Shown here: piece by piece, positions 33,968-42,334 of the stretch | Layout: every line of letters begins with the position of its first letter | How positions within the stretch are numbered: position 1 is the first letter of the stretch | Source of the DNA: Pacificitalea sp040119125 | GTDB lineage: Bacteria; Pseudomonadota; Alphaproteobacteria; Rhodobacterales; Rhodobacteraceae | DNA length: 64,000 nt | Direction of reading: 5' to 3' | Assembly (NCBI GenBank): GCA_040119125.1 | Contig: JBEDTR010000005.1 | Span: 186,001 to 250,000 of the forward strand | Notes under the pieces: model-generated | Told to the model about the DNA's origin: nothing | Database searches by the model: none | Seen by the model: only the letters and a program-made list of their open reading frames with translations | Made by a program: the position numbers and the translations under genes

Positions 33968-34423
33968 ATGCAGACCGTCAGACCGCGCCGCGTCCGTCTG
34001 GGACAGGCTGGCAAGAACGAAATGCGTAGCCAATTCGCCGCGCTATGCTACCGGCTGCGCAACGGAAAACCGCAGATTCTACTGATCACCTCACGCGGCA
34101 GCGGGCGCTGGATCGTGCCCAAAGGCTGGCCCATTGATCGCAAGACCCCAGCGCAGGCGGCCACGCGCGAGGCATGGGAAGAAGCGGGTGTGCGCGGGCG
34201 TGCCATTGATCGCTGTCTGGGCATCTACACCACCGAAAAGGCCATTGGCCCGCTGCAATCCGTGCCCTGTGTCGTGGCGGTTTTCCCGGTGCAGGTTCGG
34301 GCGCTGGAGGACCGCTACCCCGAGGCCGGCCAACGCCGCCGCAAGTGGTTCTCGCGCAAGAAAGCGGCGCGCAAGATCACCGACCCGGAGCTGGCGCAGA
34401 TGATCCGCAACTTCGCCCCCTAG
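33968..34423 (+). CDS. NUDIX-family hydrolase (divergent Nudix box)
   Basis: A 151-residue NUDIX protein. The box reads GWPIDRKTPAQAATREAWEE followed by AGV; the catalytic REAWEE glutamates are present, but the first Glu of the consensus (Gx5E) is Lys. Family members hydrolyse nucleoside diphosphates linked to another moiety; this short group resembles diphosphoinositol/diadenosine polyphosphate phosphohydrolases. ATG 33968 is preceded by a perfect GGAGGT at seven bases. The frame is open much further upstream, inside waaA, without a site. A paralogue lies at 42694-43221. Confidence 0.87.
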   Translation: MQTVRPRRVRLGQAGKNEMRSQFAALCYRLRNGKPQILLITSRGSGRWIVPKGWPIDRKTPAQAATREAWEEAGVRGRAIDRCLGIYTTEKAIGPLQSVPCVVAVFPVQVRALEDRYPEAGQRRRKWFSRKKAARKITDPELAQMIRNFAP

Positions 34424-34573
34424 CTAGGGCCTGCGCCGCCGACCTGTTGAACATCCGATCTGAACCTGACCGCCGCAATAAGCCCCCGTCAAAGGCGGCA
34501 CGCCCTCAAAAGTGAATGCGCCCGCGTCCTTGGCATATTGCTTATTCCGTCGGGGCAGTTAGAACGATCCGAT

Positions 34574-35101
34574 ATGATAAAATATGCCCTCCAATGCCGC
34601 GACGGTCACCACTTCGACAGCTGGTTCGCCTCGGCGCAGGCCTATGACAGCCTGCGCGGCGCGGGACAGCTCAGCTGCGCGATCTGCGGCAGTGGTGCCG
34701 TCGAGAAAGCAATCATGGCCCCCGCGATCAGCACCCGCGGGACCCCTGCAAGCGCAGGCATGAAGCAAGATGCGAACCGCTCCGCATCCTCGGCGACTCC
34801 GGCAGATACCCCTGACGGCAGGCCCGACACGCGGCCCGATCCGGCAAGCAGCCAGAATGCGCCCTTGTCCAATGACCGTAATCTTGCGGCCCGCGCGATG
34901 GCGGAGCTGCGACGCCATGTCGAGGCCAATTCCGATTACGTCGGCGACCGTTTCGCCCGTGAGGCGCGCGCCATGCACTTGGGCGACGCGCCGCATCGGG
35001 CCATCCACGGCGAGGCCCGCCCCGAAGAGGCCCGCGCCCTGATCGAGGATGGCGTGCAAGTGGCGCCTTTGCCCTTCCGCTCCAAGCGCCACACCAACTG
35101 A
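34574..35101 (+). CDS. DUF1178 family protein
   Basis: A 175-residue protein of a widespread proteobacterial family of unknown function. The N-terminus MIKYALQCRDGHHFDSWF and a Cys pair (LSCAICGS, plus C8) suggest a small zinc-ribbon-like element. A variable Ser/Pro-rich linker and the conserved C-terminal block AELRRHVEANSDYVGDRF, then EARAMH, follow. ATG 34574 was chosen because it gives the family N-terminus; the ribosome site is weak. Cytoplasmic. Confidence 0.85.
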   Translation: MIKYALQCRDGHHFDSWFASAQAYDSLRGAGQLSCAICGSGAVEKAIMAPAISTRGTPASAGMKQDANRSASSATPADTPDGRPDTRPDPASSQNAPLSNDRNLAARAMAELRRHVEANSDYVGDRFAREARAMHLGDAPHRAIHGEARPEEARALIEDGVQVAPLPFRSKRHTN

Positions 35102-35273
35102 CCGCCCACGCCACCCGCAGACCTGCAAGGCGGCAGCCCAGTGAGTGGACAGACTGGCCGGTCATCATAGCGGCCCGTGCCCCTTGCGCCTGCCGTCCCG
35201 CGCCCTAGCTACCCCGGCAAGGCCCGATTGCGGCACCCCAGAAGCACCGCCCCAAGGTGCCCGGAGAAACGCC

Positions 35274-35657
35274 ATGCCCATAGATAAACACCCCTCGATC
35301 AACGTCTTGGGGGAGCCGCTGCAAAGCTGCTCCACCGCGCCCGTGACCGGGTTCTTCCGCAACGGCGCCTGCGATACCTGCATGGCCGATCAGGGCAGTC
35401 ACACGGTCTGCGTCACATTGACGGCTGAGTTTCTGGCATTCTCGAAATATGTCGGCAATGACCTGTCGACACCGCGTCCGGAGTTCGAATTCGCCGGCCT
35501 GAAACCCGGCGATCGCTGGTGCCTCTGCGCCGCGCGGTTCCTGCAAGCTCATGACGAAGGCCTGTCGCCCATCGTGCATCTGACCTCGACCCATGCGCGC
35601 GCGCTTGAAATCGTGCCGCTCGACGTGCTGATGGAAAACGCTACCGGCGAGGATTGA
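35274..35657 (+). CDS. DUF2237 family protein
   Basis: A 127-residue protein with the family blocks NVLGEPLQSCSTAPVTGFFR, GACDTC, HTVCVTLTAEFLAFSK, GDDLSTP-like (GNDLSTPRPEFEFAGL), GDRWCLCAARF and HLTSTHARALEIVPL. Several conserved cysteines hint at metal binding. Function is unknown. GGAG lies eight bases before ATG 35274. No operon partner is evident. Confidence 0.88.
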   Translation: MPIDKHPSINVLGEPLQSCSTAPVTGFFRNGACDTCMADQGSHTVCVTLTAEFLAFSKYVGNDLSTPRPEFEFAGLKPGDRWCLCAARFLQAHDEGLSPIVHLTSTHARALEIVPLDVLMENATGED

Positions 35658-35682
35658 GCCCGCAAATTGGCGGCTTGCGGTG

Positions 35683-36288
35683 CTACTCGGCCGCGTTGGG
35701 GAGCAGCTGATCCTCCATAAGATCATCAATGAACAGGCTGACCAGCTGCGCCCGCCCGGTGGAGCCTGACTTGCGATAGATCGCGGCGGTCTGCGCCTTC
35801 ACGGTGCCGTCGGAGGTGCCGCGAAAGCCCGCGATCTCCTGCGTTGAAAATCCTTTCATCACAAAAAACGCCACATCGGTTTCAGCGGGCGTCAGACCCC
35901 ATTCGCGGAATCGCTCAGCCAGCAGGTCATGAAACGCGCCCCGCGCCGCGCGCAGGCTTTCCTCGACCTCGCGCTGGCGGGCATGAGACCGGGTCAGCGC
36001 CACCGCCCCCAGCACAAAACCCAGCAACAGGCCTAACGCGGCGCCGATCTCGATCAATTCCTGTGCGCGCCAACTGATCGGTTTTTCCGGGAAGCCGATG
36101 ATGTCGAACAGGATTTGCGAGGTGAAAAACACCGTGCAGACGCCTTGCACGAACAGCAAGATCATCAGCGGCGTCGCGCTGGAGGCGCGCAGCGTCCGCC
36201 AACGCGCGCGCATCCCCTGACGAGGCGCGGCGGGCGTCGCGGCCCCCCGGACAATATCGGATCGGCTTGGACCCGGGCGGTCAATCAT
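35683..36288 (-). CDS. Membrane-anchored LuxR-type DNA-binding regulator
   Basis: About 201 residues. After a short cytoplasmic start come two transmembrane helices (PLMILLFVQGVCTVFFTS and IEIGAALGLLLGFVLGAVAL) with a short periplasmic loop. A linker then leads to a C-terminal LuxR helix-turn-helix (WGLTPAETDVAFFVMKGFS, then the recognition region GTSDGTVKAQTAAIYRKSG). There is no receiver or autoinducer domain. Start codons at 36291/36288 lie within the last codons of the PepSY-like gene upstream (8-11 nt overlap), so it is translationally coupled to it. It probably transmits an envelope signal directly to DNA, perhaps via its PepSY-like neighbours; target genes unknown. Confidence 0.85.
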   Translation of the reverse strand: MIDRPGPSRSDIVRGAATPAAPRQGMRARWRTLRASSATPLMILLFVQGVCTVFFTSQILFDIIGFPEKPISWRAQELIEIGAALGLLLGFVLGAVALTRSHARQREVEESLRAARGAFHDLLAERFREWGLTPAETDVAFFVMKGFSTQEIAGFRGTSDGTVKAQTAAIYRKSGSTGRAQLVSLFIDDLMEDQLLPNAAE

Positions 36289-36823
36289 CATCAGCGCCGC
36301 CGTCTTCGTCCCCGCCGTCGTTGTTCTCGCCGTTACCGCTATCTCCGCCATCGCCGGCGCCTTCATCGCCGCTGTCTTCGTCGCCACCCTGATCGCCGTC
36401 GCCGCCCTCGCCTTCGTCGTCAGACGTGCCCATGTCGCCGCTGCTGACACTCGTCGCGCTGCCGCGGTCGCCTTGGCTGCTGCTGAGGCCGCTATCGCCG
36501 TTGGTCTGGCTGCGTGTGGTCGTGACCCAATCGTCGTCGGTGCTATGCGTGCGATGGGGAAGGCCGCTGGTGTAGTCGCGCAAAATCACGCCGGTGCGGG
36601 GGTTGATGACGACCTCGCGCCGTCCGCCTTGCCGCTCGGCCAAGATACGGGTGCGGCCCAGCAGGGTGCCTTGGACAGTGATACGGGTGAAGCCCTGCTC
36701 TTTCATTTCGGTGATGATCTGGTCGCGCGTGTCGGCCAGCGCGGCGCGCGGGATCGTCACCCCGCCCAGAGCGACCGTCACCAACAGAATTCGAAGCAAG
36801 GCGAAAACGGATATGCGGCGCAT
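36281..36823 (-). CDS. Secreted PepSY-like protein with Asp/Gly-rich acidic tail (copy B)
   Basis: A 180-residue exported protein. A signal peptide (residues 1 to about 30, RAALA|DTRDQ) is followed by a single PepSY-like domain of about 60 residues (DQIITEMKEQGFTRITVQG ... REVVINPRTGVILRDY). The C-terminal half is low complexity: a Ser/Thr/Gln segment, then about 50 residues almost wholly Asp, Glu, Gly and Asn. It is a paralogue of the next gene upstream and overlaps the membrane-LuxR start. PepSY domains are often inhibitory or sensory modules; the acidic tail could bind cations. Function unknown. Confidence 0.75.
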   Translation of the reverse strand: MRRISVFALLRILLVTVALGGVTIPRAALADTRDQIITEMKEQGFTRITVQGTLLGRTRILAERQGGRREVVINPRTGVILRDYTSGLPHRTHSTDDDWVTTTRSQTNGDSGLSSSQGDRGSATSVSSGDMGTSDDEGEGGDGDQGGDEDSGDEGAGDGGDSGNGENNDGGDEDGGADDD

Positions 36824-36918
36824 GATCGGCCTCTCTCGGCTCAGACGAAACGGGCGCCGCAGACAGCGGCGCCCGTAGAATGTAGTGTCGGCAATTCGGG
36901 TCAGGCAGGCAACCCGCC

Positions 36919-37467
36919 TCAGTCGGCGTTCTCACCACCGCCTTGGCCGTCTTCGCCACTGCCGCCTTGGCCTTCGTCACCGCCGCCGCTCTGGCCTTCG
37001 CCAGCGTCCTCATCGCCGCCGCCCGCGTTGGTGCCATCTTCGGCCTGAGGACCGCCTTCGTCCTGATTTACATGGTCGTAATCATCCTCGGCATGGGGAC
37101 CGCCCAGATCGCCGCCGCTATTGCCGCTGCCATCTTCTGCTGCATCGTCGTCGCCATCCTCAAGGAAATCGTCGTTTCCCGTGTCGTAGACGACACCGTT
37201 TGCGCCCGCTTCGGCGGAGCCGGAGGTGCCGCGTTCCTGCTGGAGGATCGAGCCGGTCGTGCTGTCATAGATGACTTCGATCGTTCCACCGGAGGCATTC
37301 ACAGCCTCGGCCCGCAGTTGGCTCGGACCCTGTTCGATCTCGATCGAGGTGTAGCCCAGATCCTGAAGGTTGCTGACAACCTGATCCGAGAAGGCATCCG
37401 CCAGCACCGGCAGGGCTGCGAAAAGGCTGATCGTGCTGGCGACGGTCATGGTCTTGAAGGCCATCAT
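36919..37467 (-). CDS. Secreted PepSY-like protein with Asp/Gly-rich acidic tail (copy A)
   Basis: A 182-residue exported protein (181 if the second of two adjacent ATGs is used). The signal peptide ends LPVLA|DAFSD. The PepSY-like domain (FSDQVVSNLQDLGYTSIEIE ... IEVIYDSTTGSILQQE) aligns along its length with copy B. The rest is a Gly/Asp/Glu/Asn-rich acidic tail of about 100 residues. GGGAG lies seven bases before ATG 37467; the frame open to 37593 has no site. First gene of the three-gene unit A-B-membrane LuxR. Function unknown. Confidence 0.75.
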   Translation of the reverse strand: MMAFKTMTVASTISLFAALPVLADAFSDQVVSNLQDLGYTSIEIEQGPSQLRAEAVNASGGTIEVIYDSTTGSILQQERGTSGSAEAGANGVVYDTGNDDFLEDGDDDAAEDGSGNSGGDLGGPHAEDDYDHVNQDEGGPQAEDGTNAGGGDEDAGEGQSGGGDEGQGGSGEDGQGGGENAD

Positions 37468-37544
37468 AAGAGGCTCCCTTGTGTTTTCAGTGCCGGCACC
37501 CTGTCCAGCACATTCCGCCACCGCCATCGCCGTGACGGTTACGC

Positions 37545-37581
37545 CCGACACGTCGGTCGTGGGAATGACGGGTTTAAACCC
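37545..37581. promoter_or_regulatory. Palindromes upstream of the PepSY/LuxR unit
   Basis: GGGTTTAAACCC (37570-37581) is a perfect 12-base palindrome, and CCGAC-AC-GTCGG (37545-37556) is an inverted repeat. Both lie 78-114 nt upstream of the PepSY-A start in the divergent region shared with the DUF4893 gene. LuxR-type proteins bind such dyads, so autoregulation by the membrane-anchored regulator is possible. Confidence 0.4.
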
Positions 37582-37707
37582 CAGTTTATGCAAGCCTCGT
37601 GCAGATAGACTGATATTTGGTTAATATTCGCCGACGGGCATGCACAGTCCCGCCAATGGGGCATAGCTCTTGCCCGATCGGTTGAATGACCGACCTGCGA
37701 AAGGATC

Positions 37708-38373
37708 ATGATGCCCCGTTCCAGCCCTAGACAGCCGCGCAGGCTCCGTCGCCTCGCCCTACTCGCGTCGCTGCTCTCCATCGCGTTTGCGCCGCAGCTT
37801 TCCGCCGATCCGGTGCCCCTGCGCGATGCGGATCGCACACGCCTTGCCCGCTATCATGACGCGCTGGGACAGGCGTTGGAGCAAGCCTATGCGCGCGGTG
37901 CGGCGGAAGATCTGGCGGCGCTATCAGACGCCCTGCGCGGGAGGCCACAGCCGCCGCAAATCTCGGACCCGAGCGGCGATTGGCAATGTCGCACGCTGAA
38001 GATCGGAGGCATGCTGCCGCTGGTGGTCTATGGGTGGTTCGACTGCCGCCTGAGCCTGCTGGACGCGAGCGGCGGCATCAATGGCGGCCCGGTCTGGAAA
38101 CTCGAAAAACTCACCGGCTCGCAGCGCAGCCGAGGTGTGATCGAAAGCGACGGTGATCAGCTGATCTACCGTGGCGCGGCCTATGTGGCCGGGCGCACTC
38201 CGCCGGAATACGACGCCTTTCCCGAACGCATCGACCCAGAGGACGCCGGCTCTCTCGCCCCTGATGTGGGGGTATTACAGCAGGTCAGCGACACACATAT
38301 GCGCCTGATGCTGCCGCTTCCCTTCGTGGAATCGGTGTTCAACCTGCTGGAATTCCGGCGGCGGGGCGACTGA
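37708..38373 (+). CDS. DUF4893 domain-containing exported protein
   Basis: A 221-residue protein with an N-terminal signal peptide (Arg-rich start, hydrophobic LALLASLLSIAFA, cleavage near LSA|DPV). A DUF4893 domain follows, with the recognisable blocks GDWQCRTLKIGG, FDCRL, LEKLTGSQRSRG, RIDPEDAG and LPLPFVESVFNLLEF. Two conserved cysteines (WQC, FDC) could form a disulfide in the periplasm. Function of the family is unknown. AAAGGA precedes the tandem ATGs at 37708 and 37711. It is divergent from the PepSY genes. Confidence 0.85.
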   Translation: MMPRSSPRQPRRLRRLALLASLLSIAFAPQLSADPVPLRDADRTRLARYHDALGQALEQAYARGAAEDLAALSDALRGRPQPPQISDPSGDWQCRTLKIGGMLPLVVYGWFDCRLSLLDASGGINGGPVWKLEKLTGSQRSRGVIESDGDQLIYRGAAYVAGRTPPEYDAFPERIDPEDAGSLAPDVGVLQQVSDTHMRLMLPLPFVESVFNLLEFRRRGD

Positions 38374-38379
38374 CCGGGG

Positions 38380-39615
38380 TCAGTCGCTTTCCATGTCAAA
38401 GCCAAGATGTCGGGCGACGGTAAAGATATCCTTATCGCCGCGCCCACACATGTTCATCACGATGATATGGTCGCTCGGCAGCTCCGGGGCGATCTTCATC
38501 ACATGGGCCAGCGCGTGGCTGGGCTCCAACGCCGGGATAATGCCTTCGGTCGAACAGCTCAGCTGGAACGCCTCCAGCGCTTCGCGGTCCGTGATCGCCA
38601 CATATTCGGCGCGGCCAATGTCATGCAGCCACGCATGTTCCGGGCCGATACCGGGGTAATCCAGCCCCGCAGAGATCGAGAACCCTTCAAGGATCTGCCC
38701 GTCGTCATCTTGCAGCAGATAGGTGCGGTTGCCATGCAGCACGCCGGGTCGCCCGCCGGTGAGCGAAGCGCAATGTTCCATCTTCAGGTCCACGCCCTTG
38801 CCGCCAGCCTCGACACCGATGATGCCGACCTCCTTGTCATCGAGGAACGGATAGAACAGCCCCATCGCATTGGAGCCGCCCCCGATGGCCGCGATAAGCG
38901 TATCGGGCAGACGACCTTCGCCTTCCTGCTCGGCCAACTGCCAGCGGACTTCCTTGCCGATCACCGACTGGAAATCGCGGACCATCGCCGGATAGGGATG
39001 CGGGCCCGCCACGGTGCCGATGCAGTAGAACGTGTCGCGCACATTGGTCACCCAGTCGCGCAGCGCATCGTTCATCGCGTCTTTCAGCGTGCCCCGGCCC
39101 GAGGTGACGGGCACGACTTCCGCGCCCAGCAGCCGCATGCGGAACACATTGGGGCGCTGGCGCTCGACATCATGCGCGCCCATGTAAACCACGCATTTCA
39201 TGCCGAATTTCGCACAAACCGTCGCCGTGGCAACGCCATGCTGGCCCGCGCCGGTTTCCGCGATGATCCGGGTCTTGCCCATGCGGCGGGCAAGGATGAT
39301 CTGCCCCAGCACGTTGTTGATCTTATGCGCGCCGGTATGGTTCAGCTCGTCGCGCTTGAGATAGATCTTGGCCCCGCCCAGATGCTCGGTCAGCCGCGCG
39401 GCGTAATACAGCGGCGAGGGTCGACCGACATAGTGTTTCCACAGGTCGTCCATCTCGGCCCAGAACGTATCGTCGGTCTTGGCGTGCTCGTATTCCTGCT
39501 CCAGTTGAAGGATCAGCGGCATCAGCGTTTCCGAGACAAACCGTCCACCGAAATCGCCGAAACGGCCCTTGTCGTCGGGGCCGGTCATGAAGCTGTTGAG
39601 CAGGTCGTCGGGCAT
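38380..39615 (-). CDS. trpB: Tryptophan synthase beta chain
   Basis: Joins indole (from TrpA) and serine to make tryptophan with pyridoxal phosphate. It is 411 residues, normal length. The PLP lysine is K98 in ELNHTGAHKINN, and the phosphate cup is GGGSNAMG. In many Rhodobacterales trpB follows trpF directly; here trpF is about 10 kb away on the same strand. No trpA is seen next to it in the window. The 255-nt gap upstream presumably holds its promoter. Confidence 0.97.
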   Translation of the reverse strand: MPDDLLNSFMTGPDDKGRFGDFGGRFVSETLMPLILQLEQEYEHAKTDDTFWAEMDDLWKHYVGRPSPLYYAARLTEHLGGAKIYLKRDELNHTGAHKINNVLGQIILARRMGKTRIIAETGAGQHGVATATVCAKFGMKCVVYMGAHDVERQRPNVFRMRLLGAEVVPVTSGRGTLKDAMNDALRDWVTNVRDTFYCIGTVAGPHPYPAMVRDFQSVIGKEVRWQLAEQEGEGRLPDTLIAAIGGGSNAMGLFYPFLDDKEVGIIGVEAGGKGVDLKMEHCASLTGGRPGVLHGNRTYLLQDDDGQILEGFSISAGLDYPGIGPEHAWLHDIGRAEYVAITDREALEAFQLSCSTEGIIPALEPSHALAHVMKIAPELPSDHIIVMNMCGRGDKDIFTVARHLGFDMESD

Positions 39616-39870
39616 CGCAGGTCACCTCCGCTGGCGCGGCCCGCCGGGGGCCGTTGGGAACCGGACCTGATTACAACCGCACCTGCCCCTGCACAAGCCG
39701 TTGCGCCGGGTCGCGCAGCGGGGCCGCGTCTCATGCCAGTCATCCGCTTGGTCCGACGCGCGCCGGCCCGTGGGGTGGCGCTACAACGACATGGCGCGAT
39801 GTGCGGCGTTACGCTTGAGCGGATGCACGCAGCGGAGCCTGAACGGGCGCAAGCCCCGTCCCCCCCCGTG

Positions 39871-40326
39871 TCAGGTGATCGATTCCAGACGGTCTTTCGA
39901 CATCTCGCCGGGCACGATGGTGATCGGGATCGGCAGCGATCCGGCGGAGCGCGTCAGCTGGCTTACCAATGGGCCGGGGCCGTTCTTTTCGGTGCCCGCG
40001 CCCAGCACAAGCACGCCGATCTCCGCGTCGTCGCGAATCTGGGCGAGGATCTCGGGCACCGGCTCCCCCTCGCGCACGACAAGTTCGGGATCGACCCCCT
40101 GCCGGTCGCGCATCCATTTGGCGAAGACTTCGAAATGCGCCTCAATCCGCTCGCGGGCTTCCTCGCGCATAATGTCACCGACACCGATCCAGTGATTGAA
40201 CTCCTCGGGCGGGATGATCGACAAGATCTCCACTGCACCGCCGGTCCGCGCCGCCCGCATCGCGGCAAAGCGCATGGCGTTCAGACATTCCCGGCTGTCA
40301 TCGAGAATCACTAGGAATTTGCGCAT
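39871..40326 (-). CDS. Universal stress protein (UspA family)
   Basis: A 151-residue USP-fold protein. It begins MRKFLVILDDSRECLNAMRFA and has the ATP-binding loop VLGAGTEKNGPGPLVSQL near the C-terminus, consistent with the nucleotide-binding subtype. ATG 40326 has AGGAG five bases upstream; a frame open to 40359 has none. Cytoplasmic stress-associated protein, role unspecified. Confidence 0.9.
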   Translation of the reverse strand: MRKFLVILDDSRECLNAMRFAAMRAARTGGAVEILSIIPPEEFNHWIGVGDIMREEARERIEAHFEVFAKWMRDRQGVDPELVVREGEPVPEILAQIRDDAEIGVLVLGAGTEKNGPGPLVSQLTRSAGSLPIPITIVPGEMSKDRLESIT

Positions 40327-40440
40327 GGGGACTCCTGCGTGGCGGACAATTACGCGCAATCATGCGGGAGCGGGGCGCGACAGGCAATGGGTCGTGATGC
40401 CGGAGCCTGTTGCACGCCCATTCGCCACGCGCCCCCCGGC

Positions 40441-41304
40441 TCAGCGCAGGCTGTGCGCCCAGTCCCAGTAAAGCTCCCGCGTGCGCTGGGTCACCGGCCC
40501 CACACGGTATTTCTTCTCGTCAAAGGCGGTGACCGACGTGACCTTCATCATATTGCCCGACAGAAACACCTCATCCGCGGCTTCGAAATCGGCAAATGTC
40601 AGCACGGTTTCCTGCACGTCGAACCCATCGGCGCGCAGATTGGCGATATGACGGGCACGGGTGATCCCCGCTAGGAAAGTGCCGTTGGCAATGGGCGTAT
40701 AGACCACACCCTCGCGCACCATGAACACATTAGCAGATGCCGTTTCCGCCACATTGCCCAGCGCATCGGCGACCAGCGCATTGCCAAACCCCTTGGAGCG
40801 CGCCTCGGCCAGCATCCGGGCATTGTTGGGATAAAGACAGCCGGCCTTGGCGTTGCAGACCGCATCCTCCAGCACCGGACGGCGAAACCGCGTCCGGGTC
40901 AGGGTGGTCGCCGCGCCCTGCGGCGCCATCGGAATGGCCTCCAGCGAAATCGCAAAGCCGGTCGCGCCCGGCAGCGGCACGATGCCCATCTCATCGCCAT
41001 CGAGCGCCCAATACATGGGGCGGATATAGACGGCCGTGTCAGGCGCGTAGGCTTTCAGCCCTTCGCGCACGATCTCCACCATATCGTCGACCTGCACGCT
41101 GGGTGTGATCATCAGCGCGGTGGCGGAGCGATTGACCCGCGCGCAATGCGCCTCCAGATCCGGCACCACCCCGTCAAAATAGCGCGCGCCGTCGAATACG
41201 GTGGTGCCAAGCCAACTGCCATGATCCGCGGCCTTCATCACCGGCACGTCGCCGTCGTGCCAACGACCATCGTAATAAGTGCGGATATCGGTTCCGGTCG
41301 GCAT
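40441..41304 (-). CDS. ilvE: Class IV aminotransferase, probable branched-chain aminotransferase
   Basis: A 287-residue fold-type IV PLP enzyme. The Schiff-base lysine is K153 in VCNAKAGCLYPNN, and the later segments NVAETASANVFMV and LFLSGNM-like (VFLSGNMMKVTSV) are typical of BCATs. It transfers amino groups to the branched-chain 2-oxo acids. D-amino acid transaminase of the same fold is possible but less likely given length and motifs. ATG 41304 has AGGAG eight bases upstream. It is divergent from trmB. Confidence 0.88.
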   Translation of the reverse strand: MPTGTDIRTYYDGRWHDGDVPVMKAADHGSWLGTTVFDGARYFDGVVPDLEAHCARVNRSATALMITPSVQVDDMVEIVREGLKAYAPDTAVYIRPMYWALDGDEMGIVPLPGATGFAISLEAIPMAPQGAATTLTRTRFRRPVLEDAVCNAKAGCLYPNNARMLAEARSKGFGNALVADALGNVAETASANVFMVREGVVYTPIANGTFLAGITRARHIANLRADGFDVQETVLTFADFEAADEVFLSGNMMKVTSVTAFDEKKYRVGPVTQRTRELYWDWAHSLR

Positions 41305-41385
41305 GCTGAACGCTCCTGTGCTTTGGCTCCGGAGCCTAGGAGCGGGCGCGCCGATGGTCCAGCCCCGGCGATGGAGCGGCACCCC

Positions 41386-41472
41386 ATCCGGCGCGACGTC
41401 AGGTTGCGCGCCTCATCCGGCGCGACGTCAGGTTGCGCGCCTCATCCGGCGCGACGTCAGGTGGCGCGCCAT
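41386..41472. repeat. Three tandem copies of a 29-bp repeat
   Basis: Copies begin at 41386, 41415 and 41444. The unit starts ATCCGGCGCGACGTCAGG and continues TTGCGCGCCTC. The first two copies are identical and the third differs at three bases near its end. Each unit contains the palindrome GACGTC. The array lies between the divergent ilvE and trmB genes. There are no spacers, so it is not a CRISPR. Confidence 0.9.
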
Positions 41473-41542
41473 GCCGACCCGAGCGGCAGCACGGCCCTTG
41501 CCCCCTTGACCGCAGCCCGCCCCGCCGGGCAAAGAGCCTGCC

Positions 41543-42334
41543 ATGACCGAAAACCGTTCAAATGACGCCCGCCCCGACCGCACTGCCCCCGCCGCTGACC
41601 CTGCGGGCGGTCCCGCAAGCGACAGCGCGACCGGCCACCCCTCGGGCGCGCCGTGGCGCAACTTCTATGGTCGGTTCAAAGGCAAGGGCCTGCGCAAGGG
41701 CCAACAGCAGGCGCTGGACGAAGATCTGACGCCGCTGTCCCCCGGCCTCGTCGGCTGGGAGGAAAACCCGGATCGCACGCCGCTCGACCTTGCCCGGCTC
41801 TTCGGCGAACGCGAGGTCTGGCTAGAAATCGGCTTTGGCGGCGGCGAACATCTGGTGCATCAGGCAGGCCAGAATCCCGATATCGGCATCATCGGCGCCG
41901 AGCCCTATATCAACGGTGTGGCCATGCTGCTGCGCAAGATCCGCGAGGCCGGGGTCGAAAACCTCGCCGTGCATCCCGGCGATGTGCGCGACCTGTTCGA
42001 TGTGCTGCCCGAGGCCTCGATCAGCCGCGCGTTCCTGCTCTATCCCGATCCGTGGCCCAAGAAACGCCACCACCGCCGCCGCTTCGTAACGCCGGAGCAT
42101 CTGGCCCCGCTCGCGCGTGTGCTGAAACCGGGCGCGATTTTCCGCGTGGCGACCGACATCCCCGATTATGTCCGCCAGACGCTGGAAGAGGTGCCGAAAG
42201 CCGGGTTCGAATGGCTGGGAGAACGCCCCGCCGACTGGCGCGACGCATGGCCCGACTGGATCTCCACCCGCTACGAGAAGAAAGCACTGCGCGAAGACCG
42301 CACGCCGCATTACCTCACCTTCCGCCGGACATAG
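41543..42334 (+). CDS. trmB: tRNA (guanine(46)-N7)-methyltransferase
   Basis: Methylates G46 of tRNA with S-adenosylmethionine. It is 263 residues. The SAM-binding motif is LEIGFGGGEHL, followed by the family signature FLLYPDPWPKKRHHRRRF, including the catalytic Asp. An N-terminal extension of about 45 residues (Pro/Ala/Asp-rich) precedes the conserved RNFYGRFKGKGLRKGQ. Start ATG 41543 has AAAGAG upstream. Confidence 0.94.
   Translation: MTENRSNDARPDRTAPAADPAGGPASDSATGHPSGAPWRNFYGRFKGKGLRKGQQQALDEDLTPLSPGLVGWEENPDRTPLDLARLFGEREVWLEIGFGGGEHLVHQAGQNPDIGIIGAEPYINGVAMLLRKIREAGVENLAVHPGDVRDLFDVLPEASISRAFLLYPDPWPKKRHHRRRFVTPEHLAPLARVLKPGAIFRVATDIPDYVRQTLEEVPKAGFEWLGERPADWRDAWPDWISTRYEKKALREDRTPHYLTFRRT

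Noticed and set aside
36473..37608. Hydrophobic plus-strand frames opposite the PepSY genes
   Set aside because: Acidic Gly/Asp codons read in reverse give Ala/Val/Ile-rich frames; signal peptides, PepSY domains and ribosome sites support the minus strand.
41386..41472. CRISPR array
   Set aside because: The three 29-bp units are directly abutting with no spacers.
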